Part shown: positions 1-19,641 of the stretch, piece by piece | Layout: every line of letters starts with the position of its first letter | Position numbering within the stretch: position 1 is the first letter of the stretch | NCBI GenBank assembly: GCA_945643635.1 | Contig: CALZFC010000289.1 | Span: forward strand, 62,001 to 126,000 | Direction of reading: 5' to 3' | Source of the DNA: Allodiplogaster sudhausi | Lineage: Eukaryota > Nematoda > Chromadorea > Rhabditida > Diplogasteridae | Length of the DNA: 64,000 nt | Position numbers and translations under genes: made by a program | The notes under the pieces: generated by a model | Told to the model about the DNA's origin: nothing | Databases searched by the model: none | Seen by the model: only the letters and a program-made list of their open reading frames with translations

Positions 1-215
1 TCCCTCTAATAGAACCCCCCCCCCTCCAAAAGTGCGGGGGACCTCAGTCTAATAACTCGGCTCGAGATGTACCTTGAATGGATTCTGGAAGCTCTTTCCA
101 ATGAACTAATTGCGAAATCATACTAATACAGTAAAACTGATATTCCGGTGATGATTCCATTGAAGTAGAGCTGTAAATCTCATTTGTTAAGAATAAACAG
201 TTGCTTACAAACTTT
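1..215. repeat. Dispersed repeat with degenerate poly-C tandem, copy 1
   Basis: The window opens with short runs of C separated by TCTAATAGAAC-like spacers, followed by a unique-looking tail containing CTCGAGATGTACCTTGAATG. The same arrangement recurs at about 23,255-23,530, where the tail reads CTCGAGACGTACCTCGAATG. Two copies with the same order of poly-C block and tail identify a dispersed repeat family. No coding potential is seen. Confidence 0.7.
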
Positions 216-224
216 TGGCCAATC

Positions 225-360
225 CAAGGATGGCCAGGCCCGGGCCGGGCCCGAGGCCCGGCCCGGCCCGTTGCTAATTTGACGGGCCCGGGCCTAAATT
301 AAATGGGTCGGGTAGACCCGGGCCCGGCCCGCCAGATATTTTTCAAAGACGGGCCTGAAA
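225..360. mobile_element. GGCCCG-rich repeat element (hAT-like end), copy 1
   Basis: A run of overlapping GGCCCGGGC and GGCCCGGCCCG motifs starts next to GGATGGCCA and is broken by an AT-rich middle. Two further copies lie at 62,455-62,615 and 62,900-63,052; the last ends in GGCCATCCCTGG, the reverse of the start seen here. Short non-autonomous elements with GGCCCG-rich ends next to an AGGGATGGCC-type terminus are known from hAT-type DNA transposons, but the class here is inferred. 361-1,028 shows no supportable gene. Confidence 0.5.
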
Positions 361-1028
361 AACTTTTAAATTCCGAGTTTGGACAGGAAATCGACTTTGT
401 GCGGAACTTGGTAATTGAAAAGTAGCAGCTATTTTTTTTTACAATAAGTAAATATATGACACTTGCCGTTCTTTCAATTCCATATCCACGACGCCTGAGC
501 CGGCTGAGACAACAAAACACACGCTCTTCTATGCTGGCTTGGACCTTCAAGCTCAAAAGTTCGACGCAAATAAGATGACATTGAATCTGGCTCTCGTTTA
601 CCCCTTCATGGTTATCCATATCCACATGCCACTAATATCTCTTTCTCCTTATTTCCTCGCTCTCTCCATCTGCCACGTGCTGTCGCTCTCCTGCTCTTTC
701 GTTCTTCTGAATTGACGCCATTTGCCGCCACAGTGCCCTCGAAACCATAAAAGATGATAGGGTTGATTCAAACACCAACGTAGCTCGAAAGTTCTCGTCG
801 TTCGTTTCTCTGAGAATATCAAATTTAGATGGCGTAGCCTTCCTGTTGATTCCTTGAAGTATAGCACTGTCTGACGTTATAACACATTTTTCTTTCGGTA
901 ACTGTCTGCGTCAAGTATCAATGGTAGTGTAATTTTCTTGGTAAGACTAGCAATGTTAATTTCTTGATCTAAGACCTGAAAAGTGAAATAAACAAGAGAC
1001 TCCTTAAAGGGCCAACGGAATCTCCCCT

Positions 1029-1174
1029 CGCAAGAGATGGCCCCCTGTTCACCGCTGGTTTTATTTTTGTGGCTGGAATCGTGGCCGTCCAATACGATGT
1101 CGTCTTATGCGTGGTCGATCACGGCTCTGATGGCTTCCACATCTCCAAGAGGGCTGTCGCCTTGCTGGAAGGTA
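1029..1174 (+). CDS. Possible isolated exon, unidentified
   Basis: One plus frame is open and reads like protein, with a hydrophobic stretch AGFIFVAGIVAVQ followed by VVLCVVDHGSDG, and ends at a plausible donor (GAAG then gtaacg). The antisense strand also has a fairly open frame, so strand is uncertain. No family is recognised. It may be a 5' exon of the DUF229 gene that follows, an exon of something else, or chance. Confidence 0.18.
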
Positions 1175-1319
1175 ACGAGAGCGATCCTCAAACTATTTGA
1201 AAACTCCTTTGAAGATGCATTCCAAGGTCGTCTTGAATCAACATGGCGTCAAGCATATATCTGTGTAATTTGCTTTTGAATACCGAGTAAGTGTACTGTA
1301 GATTCGGATCAAAACTTTG

Positions 1320-1521
1320 TTAAAGGAGGGCGATCACCGAAAAATATTTAATGCAGGTTCGAATTGCCGCGTCCGCCCTGTGTTTCTCCCCTCTCATTCC
1401 AACGTGCTATTTCGCAGGTCGCACAAACCCGCTGCGTGAAAATAGCACGCTTGAATGAGAGTGTGAATGGTTGGGGCAATTTAAAATATCACATAATTTT
1501 TTGGCGATCGCCTTCCTTTAA
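1320..1521. mobile_element. TTAA-flanked MITE, family A, copy 1
   Basis: The element is bounded by TTAA on both sides and has inverted ends: TTAAAGGAGGGCGATCACCG on the left and GGCGATCGCCTTCCTTTAA on the right. Its middle holds a second inverted repeat around TCTCATTC and GAATGAGA. A 503-bp relative with the same ends lies at 46,779-47,281. TTAA target duplication is characteristic of piggyBac-type transposases; no transposase is present here. Confidence 0.75.
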
Positions 1522-1835
1522 AAAGGAACAACTAATCGAGTTTAATACAATCAATAGGCTCTTTTGATATTCGATTAGTTCTTTAATATGTACGTTCTCA
1601 GGGTTTGATGGGATAGGGTCTTCGACACTTGTATCTTAGCTGAGCCGCCAGCGTGGACAGCGGACATGGCCAAGATATTCAATCGCTGCTACGACCCTCT
1701 TGCGTTAGCGCCATTTTCCTGTTCGTTGCTATTTGAATTCTCTAGGTATTTTTGTTCAGCTTTATTATTATTCATATCATACATATAAGACAGTGTCAAT
1801 TAAAAGATTTGATTTTTTCTTCAATTTTTGAATAA

Positions 1836-1983
1836 GCCATTATTTTTGCCCGTTATTTAGAATATTCTATGTTTGGCATTTGGCATTACAAGAAAATTTG
1901 TCAAGTCAGCGATTTGACAATTTTCCTTATCATCAAGAATGCCAAACAGTGGATTATTCTAAATCCTGGGCAAAAATAATGGC
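1836..1983. repeat. 148-bp inverted repeat (hairpin or MITE)
   Basis: The outer 16 bases GCCATTATTTTTGCCC are exactly reverse-complementary to GGGCAAAAATAATGGC at the right end. Pairing continues inward with small bulges (ATTTAGAATA with TATTCTAAAT, TTTGGCATT with AATGCCAAA) to a short loop around GTCAGCGATTTGAC. It could be a miniature transposon or form a long RNA hairpin. No coding content is seen. Confidence 0.7.
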
Positions 1984-2311
1984 GCATATTCTTATTCTGC
2001 AGACGGGATTCGTTGTTTAGCACCTGCGACCGCAGTTTTGTGCCCGTGACAGTAATCGGCGCGGATGGTCGCGTGCGTTGGAATCGAAAGTATCAGGGAC
2101 CGGCACTAGACTGTAGCGCACGGTAACGAAGAATGTTTGAAATCGTTAATTTCACCTAAAACAAGCTCATTTTTAAACACGATAGACTCCTTTTATTAAA
2201 AAGAATAGTCAGTGTCGACATACTGTGCCGTTAATTGTTTTTCTTCAATGAAAACTGCAGCTACATAAAGAGGGGGAAGGTGAAAAGAAAGTGTGCTAAA
2301 ATTAAATGTAT

Positions 2312-5098
2312 GAACAGCGCCAACGAGCACGGAGCAAAGCGACGAACCAAGGTTGGCGAGTTTCACAAAATCGACGAGGACTTTGTCTTCGCAACCGATG
2401 TCATCGAGGTTGGACGGAAAAAGAGCTGTGACAATAATTTCGACATATTCATTGATGAATTAAGAAGTGTTAATTCGTTTTCATTGTAATATGGAATGTT
2501 TGAAGTAATTAAGCAATGAGCTGTTTCAAACTGAAAGAATGGTGTTTGAGGTGGAATGTAACGGCACCGACGATGACACGTACACATGGCTTCGTCACCA
2601 GATTTGGACGGGTCCGAAGCCACGGTCAGTGAGCGTTCCATGGATAACCTTTCCTTCATCTCATTTATCTCTCAGCTTGTAACGCGTAAGTTTGACTTTC
2701 CTTTATACTGTTCATGGTAATATTGCTTTGTTATTTTAATTAAAAATTGATTAATCGCCTTCTTTTGTTGACTCTCAGACGACAGTGAAAACATTGCTCG
2801 TATTTTGTTTCGAGAAATCCTGACGGTGAGAGGCCGAGTCTTGGGGCGGGTGAAATAGCCGCAGCTAATGGTAAGGAGGAGAAGGCATTTCGTAAGTCAG
2901 GCAAGCGGAATCTCCGTCCAAGCGTCTTCTTCATCATCTTCTTCGACTCGATCGCCAGCACACAGGCGAGGCGGTCAGTCGCCAGCAGTTTTACCTTCTA
3001 AAAGATTCCTTTCTGGCTAAAATAAGTCGGATTGTGCCCCCTCATTGCATACATTGAGTAAAGAGCTGCTTGACGGCGCCCTTGGCAATGCACCGTCTTG
3101 CAATTTTTTAAATTTCCTGTTTGAGCTTGCTATTGGTTTCTTTATAATACCGAGACATGCTTCCATCAAAACCGTATAGTAAGCCTGAACAGCTTGATTG
3201 AGTCCATTAGTAAGAAGGCCACTGAAATTATGAATTTCTCTTTTATTCAGCTCCTTTCCGAGAACAGTAGCCTACATCGAGAAACAATTCGAAGCCATCA
3301 ACTTTCGACATGTCAACCGAGTCGGCGAGAACAGCTTTCCCAATGGCGTTGCCGTCCTTTTCAGTGTGTACTTCATTTGTTCTATTCTTATCGCCTTTCA
3401 ATGAACTTTTTATCGCTTGGCGTTTGCTCAATTTGAAGATGCCGTGGTGACCGAATGTCCGGGCGGTTTGTTCATTCTCATTTCCGTTCCAGATAAGATG
3501 CTGACTTATATTGATCGGCACATCTTCGGTGGCAGACTCATCGAGCCGGATTTGAGCACACTGTCTATTGTAATGGCTGCCACGACAACGACTCATTCAT
3601 TTTGCAGCAATACGAGGAGGTCTGCATAGATATTATCATTGGGGTTTAATCCGAAGGGTGTCGCTTGAGATTGGCTACAAGACGATGATGGCCGAGGACT
3701 GGGCGAACGGTGTCTTCAATTATCCCGGCTGTTGCGGATTCGTCAAGCAACCGACCACGCATTACATGAGGTGACGGGAGAAATTGATTATTAACATAAA
3801 CTGTATGTGTGAAAGTATAGTAAAAATGGAAAATTTCGCCGATCACGCCTTTCCAAAACCGTAATGAGGACACATCCTCGCATGCTCGGAAGCAAATGTC
3901 GAGCAAGCACTGCCTGGAGCCGCACATGTATCTGTTCGACTACCTCGAAGAGTTCATGCGAGCTTATCCCGGTCAGTTACAATCGTTCATTTCTTCATAT
4001 AGACGGGCCTAATCATAGTAGAATTTCCTATGGCTAGCATGATCTGGGCGAGCCATCTCGGCCACGACTGGGCCACTCCGGTCTTCCACGCCGACCGGCA
4101 TCTTTACGACTTCTTCAAGCGCAACCACGATCAAGTGCTACGCATACCTTTCTTCTTTCCAGTTTTACTTTCTTTTTCTTATTCTGGTATCAAAATTAAA
4201 GAGATTTATGTAGCAGCTAATGTTTTCTACTTCAGTTTGACAACTCGTTCATCTTCCTTACGGGCTGCGCCTAGGCAGGGTAACTAAAGATCTTTTAAAA
4301 TGTTTACTCGTCAGTGATTTCAGAATGCATACCGATTCGAAGTGAACAATCCGATACTGTGGATTGCGCCGCCGAGGTGTGCCGAGGTTACTGTTTTGTC
4401 ACGAACTGTTCTATTCCACAGGGCACTTCGCTCGAACGTCGACCTGATGCGAAACATGCGACGCAACGCGGGCCAACTCGTCACGCACTTCGACACGTAT
4501 TCGACACTCTTTGACATTGTCAAGGTCTATAAGACATTTTGCGAAAGACATTAGATAACATTTAGAGAACCACATGTTCTCAACATTATCATAAAAATTT
4601 AGATAAAATTTGAAATCCACATTGTACATACATACATACTTTATGAAACAATCATTATTTTTTCTATTCAGCGCGCGCCAGCCTCTAACTTCACTGAATG
4701 GATGCGCACGTATCAGGAGCTGGGCGACCGCGGCGGCTCTCTCCTCCGGCCGCTTCCCTCCGGCGAACGCAACTGCCGCACTCTGCCCATTCCGCCCAAG
4801 TACTGCCTCTGTGAGATCAACCGCACAGTGATCACGTATGCTTATTATCGGATTTAGAATCTCAATTAGTTTTAGTCCCTATTTGTTCTTTGTTGCAGCG
4901 ATCAGTACATACGGGAAGAGGCAGGAATAGTAGCGATAGAGGCGCTCAACGAATTGATTGAAACCGAAGGCTTAGCGAAAGACTGCGTGTTTGTCCGCCT
5001 CAAAAGGGTTTGCTTCACAATCAATCATCGACTTTTTATGAATTTCGTTATTCAGGTGCAGTTTATGGCTTCAATTGGTGAAACGGCGGGCCTTCATG
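2312..5098 (+). pseudogene. DUF229 (sulfatase-like) family gene, disrupted
   Basis: Conserved blocks of the nematode-expanded DUF229 family, a branch of the alkaline-phosphatase/sulfatase fold, occur in the right order: ATDVIE joined by an intron to VECNGTDDDTYTWL (2,409/2,551), the RPSVFFI...FFDSI block (about 2,915), PRTVAYIEKQ...VGENSFPNG (3,260-3,350), IGYKTMMAEDWANGVF (3,668-3,715), a HMYLFDYLEEFM block (about 3,925), GHDWATPVFHADRHLYDFF (4,058-4,115), FDNSFIFLTG (about 4,240), NNPILWIAPPR (4,346) and a C-terminal YCLCEINRTVIT exon (4,800-4,838). Introns of about 45-50 nt are visible, for example near 4,375-4,420. The FLTG block should run into DHGLRLG; here it goes straight to CTGCGCCTAGGC, so the DHG metal-site residues are lost and the frame breaks. 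The family assignment is firm and the pseudogene call is likely. A second frame change may lie near 3,570. Confidence 0.72.
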
Positions 5099-5338
5099 AA
5101 TGCGCGTCATCCTCAAGAGAGTCGAAGAGGAAGTCAAAACGAGCGAGACCACGATCAGGACACGGAATGAGGTCATCGAGGGTATGGATATGCAACTCCG
5201 TGAAGTCCGCAATGAGGAGCGACGACTGGAGACAAGGATCGCCGATCTTACTGCGGAAGTCGAAAGAGCCATGCTCACGGCCGCACGGCAAGAGACGAGA
5301 TCATCCGAGATCTCGAACGGCAGCACGGAGGGTACGGG
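5098..5338 (+). pseudogene. Coiled-coil protein exon fragment with frameshift
   Basis: Directly after the DUF229 tail a different frame encodes a charged heptad-like coiled coil that includes RVILKRVEEEVKTSETTI and MQLREVRNEERRLETRIADL. Near 5,290 a one-base slip moves the protein-like reading to RDEIIRDLERQHG, which ends at a donor (GGAG then gtacgg). The pattern recalls the second coiled coil of dynactin p150Glued, but this is a weak resemblance and not an identification. The junction with DUF229 looks like two unrelated genes run together. Confidence 0.4.
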
Positions 5339-5453
5339 TCATACAAATTCTTCCGGTTTGAGAGCACACCAAATCCGCGTTGCGCCCGTTTCATGCGTCG
5401 CGGCTAGGCACAGCATATAGCTCTCCTCCAAATGCATCGATCGAAGTGATTTA

Positions 5454-5559
5454 AACTCCCTCCAAAAGTTACCGTAATATGTGGTCATTAATTTGAAAAT
5501 TTAGGCAACTCCCTCCAAAAGTTACCGTAATATGTGGTCATTAATTTGAAAATTCTGGC
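5454..5559. repeat. 53-bp tandem duplication, two copies
   Basis: The unit starting AACTCCCTCCAAAAGTTACC is repeated head to tail with a period of 53 bases and nearly no divergence. From 5,560 to 6,520 there is a CT-rich stretch (5,780-5,910), long G and C homopolymers (6,110-6,215) and a segment bounded by TGTTAC (6,078) and GTAAC (6,442) that might be a solo LTR. No gene is supported there. Confidence 0.85.
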
Positions 5560-6523
5560 AACTGGCAATTTGCCAGCAATTTCACCTTCGCTAAGGATTT
5601 TGAAGTTCCGTTACGTTTGTGTCACACAATACGATTGTGGAAAACTTAAGAAATTTACAGTTCGACGCACCAAAATTCTCTCAAACCGGAAGGGGGCACC
5701 CTCCGTGCGGCAGGAAACAGAAAGAAAATGGCAATGAGGCCCTCTTCTACACCGGGGCCGCCGCCCCTTTCCCTTCTGCACCAAGCCCATCTCCACCATC
5801 TCGCTCACCTCTGTCTCTGCATTCTCTCGCGCGCTTTCTCTGTCTCTCTCTATTTCTCTCTCTCTCTCAGTCCTTCATTCTCTCATTCTCTCCTCTCTCC
5901 CTATTGTCAAACTTTTTAATTTTTTGTTCTCGTATCCCTTCCGCGGCGCTCTGAAATTGTCTTGTGTGCGTGTGCAATAGTGTAGATACTAGGTTGATTT
6001 TTATTAATTTTTCTTTTCATCTATCGCTCTCTTTCTAGTAATAAGATTGAGTAACCAATCATTCCTTAAAGGGGGAATGTTACGGCGGGGAGGGAGCAGT
6101 GTGGCCCGGGGGGGGGGGGGGGTGAGGCCACTCGAGGGAAGTTGCCAGCAGATGGAAGAAGAACACCTCCAGAGGACGACTGGCGGCTTCCCCCCGCCGC
6201 GGATCTCCCCCCCCCCCCACTCTAGATATGCCCCCGTCTGTTTAGAGTTATGTCATGTAAGTGTAAACGATAAATATGTATGTAAGAAGCCCAAGAGTAA
6301 GACCGTAAACGGGGAGATCCGGGAGCAGAGATACATATGTACAGTCCCCACGGCCGGCTCCGACTCGACCAGAGAGCTGGCTTGACAGTACCGGTGAAAG
6401 TGGGTTCATTCTTAAGATTTGCAAGTTGAGAGAACGAATGTTGTAACGTTTTGATTGAAATTCGAGACGCGTATTAGAAAAAAGCAAGTAAAACGAAACC
6501 ATAATAATCCTAAAAAGTTTCAG

Positions 6524-14819
<8,296 letters not shown>

Positions 14820-15818
14820 GTTCGTTCTTCAGTTCGAAGATAGTTTATTCGAAGTAATATGCAATATGATTTATATATTTTTTTATCATATTTAACCTAA
14901 TTGTATATATTCAGTACTACTTCTCTGCCAGTTAACTGGTAGCGGTAAAGGCCTACTAGTTCTTACGCAATGAAGAAAGGCTTGGGTCCGTGGATTCTAG
15001 ATTTTTTTTTAACTTTTCTGTTCAACAATAAAGTCTGCATGAAATTCTTTGCCATTCAACAGAAACACTTTGCGTGCAGCCTGAAATGAAAAATAATTCA
15101 AAAAAAAACAAACAATTTATATACATATAGCCATAGAGGCAAATATGCAATGACATGGAAGCGAGATCATTTCAATTACGTGAAAGAAGGTGTTGTTATT
15201 TGATGCTATTTTAAAACTTGTGGAACGTGCATCAATGCAAAACGAAGGTGGGAAGAAGTTTAAGACTTACGCATTATAATTTTCAGATATTATGATTTAT
15301 GATAATATTTTTCAAGGGGCAATTTTCTGTTAATATTCCTTGTTAACATTCCAGTATAAAACGTAAATTGCAATTTGTTCAGTTTCTCGTTAAAGCTTGC
15401 CACGATGGCAGTCCACTGTTTTGTCTTCAACTCCAGAATAATTACCTTGATTTCTATTTTAAATCCTCGTAAGAGTTTCGGCAAATTAGTTCGATCGTTA
15501 TACAAATTAACATATCGAATATTTGACGACGAACGTCATAATCGGCAATCAAGACTGGAAACAAAAAGTTGAAATCAACGCAATTTCATTTTCTGCTCTT
15601 TATACCATTTTATTTATGATTTTGTAGAAGCCCAGTCGGTTGAATTCCTTTCCGATTTTCTTTTTTTTCATTCCCTGTCGGAGATTTGTTGTTCCGTCTT
15701 CCCACCAAGCATATTTCTAGAGTTATTTAATGCTTGCAAACGCGTATAAAAGAAAGTTAGACTTTATCCATAGAGCAATGCTGAAAGGAGCAGCAGACGC
15801 AGCAGTGAGGAATTTCTT

Positions 15819-16382
15819 TCAACTGTTGTACTCGATGGGGAGGGTATTGCGGCGGACCATGCCGTCGCCCTGGAACCACTCGCGGCGGAACTTCTTGGCG
15901 GCGCCGTCCGGGGTGTTGGTCCACTCGATGGTGTCGTTGTTCGTGTCCTCCTGAAATGAATTCACTGTAACAATTATTTATTTTGAATTTTCTGGTAATA
16001 CAACAAGAAACTATAAAAATACCTGGCCATAGGCGAAGGCGTCGCAGGAGACAGCGACAAGGACGGGCTCCTTGGGGTCGAGGACACCGCTCGCGGGGTC
16101 GACTCCCAGACGCTTCATGTTCGTGGTCTTGAAGGCCCAGCCAATGCGGCGAGCGGAGCTGTTGATTACCTGAAATTACAGCCCTCCAAATGCGAGAGGG
16201 GGATGAAATGAGATGTTGCTGATAAAATTAAATGCAGCGTTAAATTCTAAATAAATGAGGGAGATGGATAGGAAGTAACCACCTTGATGTGGTAGGTGTG
16301 CTTGTCGTCCTAGGGCACGTTGAAGACGACCTTGGAGTTGGGCAGAGTAGCGATGTCGCCAGGGGGGAACGGACTGGGCCAT
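15819..16382 (-). pseudogene. msp: Major sperm protein pseudogene (copy 1)
   Basis: Three exons encode an MSP, the nematode sperm cytoskeletal and signalling protein: MAQSVPP... (to 16,382), [20 protein letters not shown]...AFAYGQ (about 16,025-16,171) and EDTNND...IEYNS (15,819-15,950). Exon 1 has one extra C in the run after MAQSVPP, which shifts the frame, and a TAC-to-TAG change at the NVPY position. Exon 3 lacks two codons (RI in NDRITIEW), leaving NDTIEW, and ends in Ser instead of the usual Pro. Exon 2 is intact. It lies head to head with copy 2 about 480 bp away. Confidence 0.88.
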
Positions 16383-16445
16383 TTCAGCAGGAGAGCAGGC
16401 ACAGGAAACACAGCAGGAAACTGATGGAGAACCCTTCAATTCAGC

Positions 16446-16798
16446 TCTTTTATACGAAACCTTGACCGGAAAGACTGCACTTTGCGACTTCGAAAAGTTT
16501 TAGCTTATGCATTTTTGTTAATTTCCTTCTTTTTCTCCATTGTCTTTTTTCAACATTAAGTATAAAGATATTTTATAATATGTTCTTAAAAGAGATCTCA
16601 TGCTAATCGCATTGTTAGTTTATTTCTACAGCATTCAAGAATGTAAATTCGAGGTTCAAGCAATTTAAATATCACCTCAGCGCACTGAACAAAGAATTCG
16701 CATAAATTTACTTTCGTGCCAACATTCTGGAATGTAATCTTCATATTCCTAATGTGGAAGATATTCATAGTTCACCTGCCAAACTTCCGTATAAAAGG
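16446..16798. promoter_or_regulatory. Shared intergenic region of divergent MSP copies, two TATA boxes
   Basis: Each MSP copy keeps a GTATAAAAG-type TATA box on its own strand, at about 16,446-16,454 for the minus copy and 16,790-16,798 for the plus copy, each about 65-70 bases before its ATG. Both leaders share CTCTCCTGCTGAA just before the start codon. The promoters therefore look better preserved than the coding regions. No regulatory protein site is identified. Confidence 0.5.
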
Positions 16799-16859
16799 GC
16801 CCATAATCACGATTCCCCATCAGTCTCCGACTGCTGCTCTCGCCTCCTCTCCTGCTGAA

Positions 16860-17449
16860 ATGGCCCAGTCCGTTCCCCCTGGCGACATCGCACTCAGCCC
16901 AACTCCAAGGTCGTCTTCAACGCGCCCTACGACGACAAGCACACCTAACACATCAAGGTGGATACTTCGTATCCATATCCCTCACCTAGTATTGATTTAA
17001 CTCTTATTTTAATTTCAAGAGCAACTTGTAATTTCATTCCCCAGTCACATTAGGAGTCGGTTGTATATTTTTTAAATCAATATTCACTTTCAGGTGATCA
17101 ACAGTTCCGCTCGCCGCATTGGCTGGGCCTTCAAGACCACGAACATGAAGCGTCTGGGAGTCGACCCCGCGAGCGGTGTCCTCGATCCCAAGGAGCCCGT
17201 AATTGTCGCTGTCTCCTGCGACGCCTTCGCCTACGGCCAAGTAAATTTTAAAAAAATCGTCTAAGTAGATCAATCAAAAACAAATGGTAAACATAATGAA
17301 TTCATTTCAGGAAGACACGAACAACGACCGCATCACCATCGAGTGGACCAACACCCCCGAACGGCGCCGCCAAGCAGTTCCGCCGTGAGTGGTTCCAGGG
17401 CGACGGCATGGTCCGCCGCAAGAACCTCCCCATCGAGTACAACCCCTGA
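16860..17449 (+). pseudogene. msp: Major sperm protein pseudogene (copy 2)
   Basis: Three exons with the same structure as copy 1: 16,860-16,957, 17,094-17,240 and 17,311-17,449. Exon 2 is intact ([18 protein letters not shown]...DAFAYGQ). Exon 1 has lost one base after GACATCGC, shifting the frame, and carries TAA where HTYHIK needs TAC. Exon 3 has an extra base in AACACCCCCGAACGG, shifting the frame before the C-terminal [21 protein letters not shown] poly(A) signal AATAAA follows at about 17,514. The lesions differ from those in copy 1, so the two decayed independently or were hit separately. Confidence 0.88.
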
Positions 17450-17860
17450 TTGGCCCCGCCCCGCTCCGAACACAGTCACCGCTGAATTTTGCTTCTGTCA
17501 CTCTCGTCTTCCTGAATAAAGTATGCAGACTAAATCACTGAACAACAGCAAATTGAATGAGCTCGATGTTCGTGACTTTTTCGAAGAGTTGAGAACATTT
17601 GTCAATAAAATATAATTATTTTGATGCTTACAATAGTTTAAAGTGGAAAAAGAATAAAAATTGGATGGTGCTGATTTCAATATTATTGGCAACGCTTTTT
17701 AATACGATTTTACATGAATTTAAATGTTTATTGGGAAAGAAACCTTGCAAATGTTCTGTTGGATATTCTTTGGGGAATATGGAAGAGCAAGAATACGACC
17801 GTCTGCTACCATCATTTCCTGAAAAATTGGAAATGTCTCTGGTAGCGCTGCCAATTGTGC
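17262..17860 (+). repeat. Segmental duplication, partner of 23,802-24,390
   Basis: The last MSP intron, exon 3, the 3' region and about 340 bases beyond match 23,802-24,390 in the same orientation. The shared landmarks are ATCAATCAAAAACAAATG, GATTGGCCCCGCCCCGCTCC, GAATAAAGTATG and TGGAAATGTCTCTG. Small deletions separate the two copies. Confidence 0.8.
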
Positions 17861-17889
17861 CTTCTCATCAATTGTGGATGATAAGAGAG

Positions 17890-18370
17890 AGAGAGAGAGG
17901 AAAAGAGGAGTGAGAGAAGTAGACAAAGAAGGAATATATACATTCTTGCTCTTGTACACCTTTTCTCTATGTTTATTTTAATTTTTCCATTTTTGATCTT
18001 ACATATCGGAAAAGGAGAGATTATCTGCAACATTATCTGTATCGGTAACAAATAGCCGTGCCCTGTTCCCCGATGCCAGCTTCTCTTACTCACCAATCAC
18101 ACTCCTCTACATATGTCCATTCCATTCGTTCTCTCCCACTCTCTCTCACAGTCTCTCTCTCTCTCTCTCTCTGTCTCTTTATCTCTCGCAGTCTTTTCTG
18201 TTCTGAGACTTTGGTCATTTCATGGGATGAATCCAATCGATCGCTAGACAGTCTTTCTGCTAACGGATTGGAGTTGAAGCGAGAGAGAAAGTGGGAGAGA
18301 GAGAGAAAGAGGGAGAGAGAGAGAGAAAGAGAGAGGGTGAGAGAGAGGAGAGAGAGACACAAACGATTCG
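17890..18370. repeat. Microsatellite-bearing dispersed repeat; partner at 22,400-22,760
   Basis: A (CT)n tract, a short unique core and a (GA)n tract are arranged as CT-core-GA. The core contains TTCTGAGACTTTGGTCATTTC followed by AATCGATCGCTAGACAG. At 22,590-22,670 the same arrangement occurs with TTCTGACCCCATGGTCATTC and TTGATCACCAGACATTC. The recurrence of both microsatellites and core shows that the microsatellites travel as part of a repeat. Confidence 0.6.
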
Positions 18371-18936
18371 CTGGCCATCCCCGCCTCTTATTCAGATCTC
18401 AGTAAAGTTGAATCTCCTACTCTCATCCCAATTGCAGCTCATTGCATTGCATATTTGCATTCCTTGGAAACAAACTGTTTTATGCCCCCACTCTTTGTTC
18501 CGTTTTCGACTTTCCACTTTGTAATTTTATGTGTTATTTATTTACTTGATTTCCTCCAAACGTTTGGCGTCAGTGCAAGCTGCAAGTATAGGAACTACCA
18601 TTTGTATGTATGTATATACATATCTATCTATGTACATACATACACATGTATATATGTCTATTTCTAAAGAATACTTGGCGGTCGTTTGAATACATACTCG
18701 TGTCAGGCATTTTTCTTTTTTTTTTATTAGAAAAGATGGCGCTCTATCCTACATACATTCATATGTATATTTGTGAATGACTTAGTTAGCTCTGTCAGCA
18801 CTATTTTCACTCTCAATCAACAACTCACAAGTTCATTCTCAAGTCTTTCGCAAGATTAATTATTGTTTCGAGCCGGCCCGGGCCTAATTTGAAGCTAAGT
18901 AGATGGCAGTTTTATACGTGCAGTTGCATGTATGTA

Positions 18937-19065
18937 CAGTGGCGCTCGGAGAAACGTGAACTTTTGGTTTTCACACATATTTTCCTTCAAAGTTTATGAA
19001 AGTTAATGAAATTTTCAGGGTTGCTTCTTTATCTTGTCAGATCATTAGTTGTAGATTAATCTCCG
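18937..19065. mobile_element. Tc1/mariner-like terminal fragment
   Basis: CAGTGGCGCTCGGAGAAACG preceded by TA begins a segment that shares AAAGTTAATGAAATTTTCAGG and a CTTGTCAGA block with 26,008-26,130, where the start reads CAGTACCGTGCAAAAAG. A TA target and a CAGT start fit Tc1/mariner termini. No transposase frame could be recognised downstream, although 19,107-19,307 is an open frame of unknown meaning. Confidence 0.45.
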
Positions 19066-19641
19066 GGAACTAGTGAAAACGAGGATTCAATCTTTGTAGT
19101 TCCAAGATGGTGTCGTTTCGCGGTGTGCTTCACTCTCTAAGAAATTTCCTATTTTTAAGACTTTGCAATTGCAGGTTCATGGCTGCTCTCGTAAACAGAG
19201 CACGACCCGATTCCCGCATACAACGGGAAAGTCAGCGAAATAGGAAGGACTACATCAGCATGCAATTTATATACTTATCCGGCACGACAACATTGTCGTC
19301 GCCAAGATAACGTGTTGTCTTCGACATCGAGACTACGATCAAATTCATCTCCCAAACACGAGGCTCGTTTGTTCTTTAGGGTTATTTTCCTTAATATAAA
19401 TTAACAACCAATTTTGCATCGTTTATAATCTAACACTACTGTGTGATCCTTCATCCTTAGAGCTTCACTGGCTTCAACTTCGCGAAAAAAAATTGTATTA
19501 TCTTGTTTACCGTTTTCACATGACGGAGAATTCTTTTGAAATTAGTGAATAACATTAGCGCTAGGGTTTCTTTTATTGGCGTTCAAGAGAATCATTGCCA
19601 GGAGAGGAATCCCTACATACAAATATAGTGTGCTGATAGGA

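Noticed and set aside
6078..6443. Possible solo LTR bounded by TGTTAC and GTAAC, with long G and C runs.
   Set aside because: No second copy, no clear target duplication and no adjacent retroelement genes in the window.
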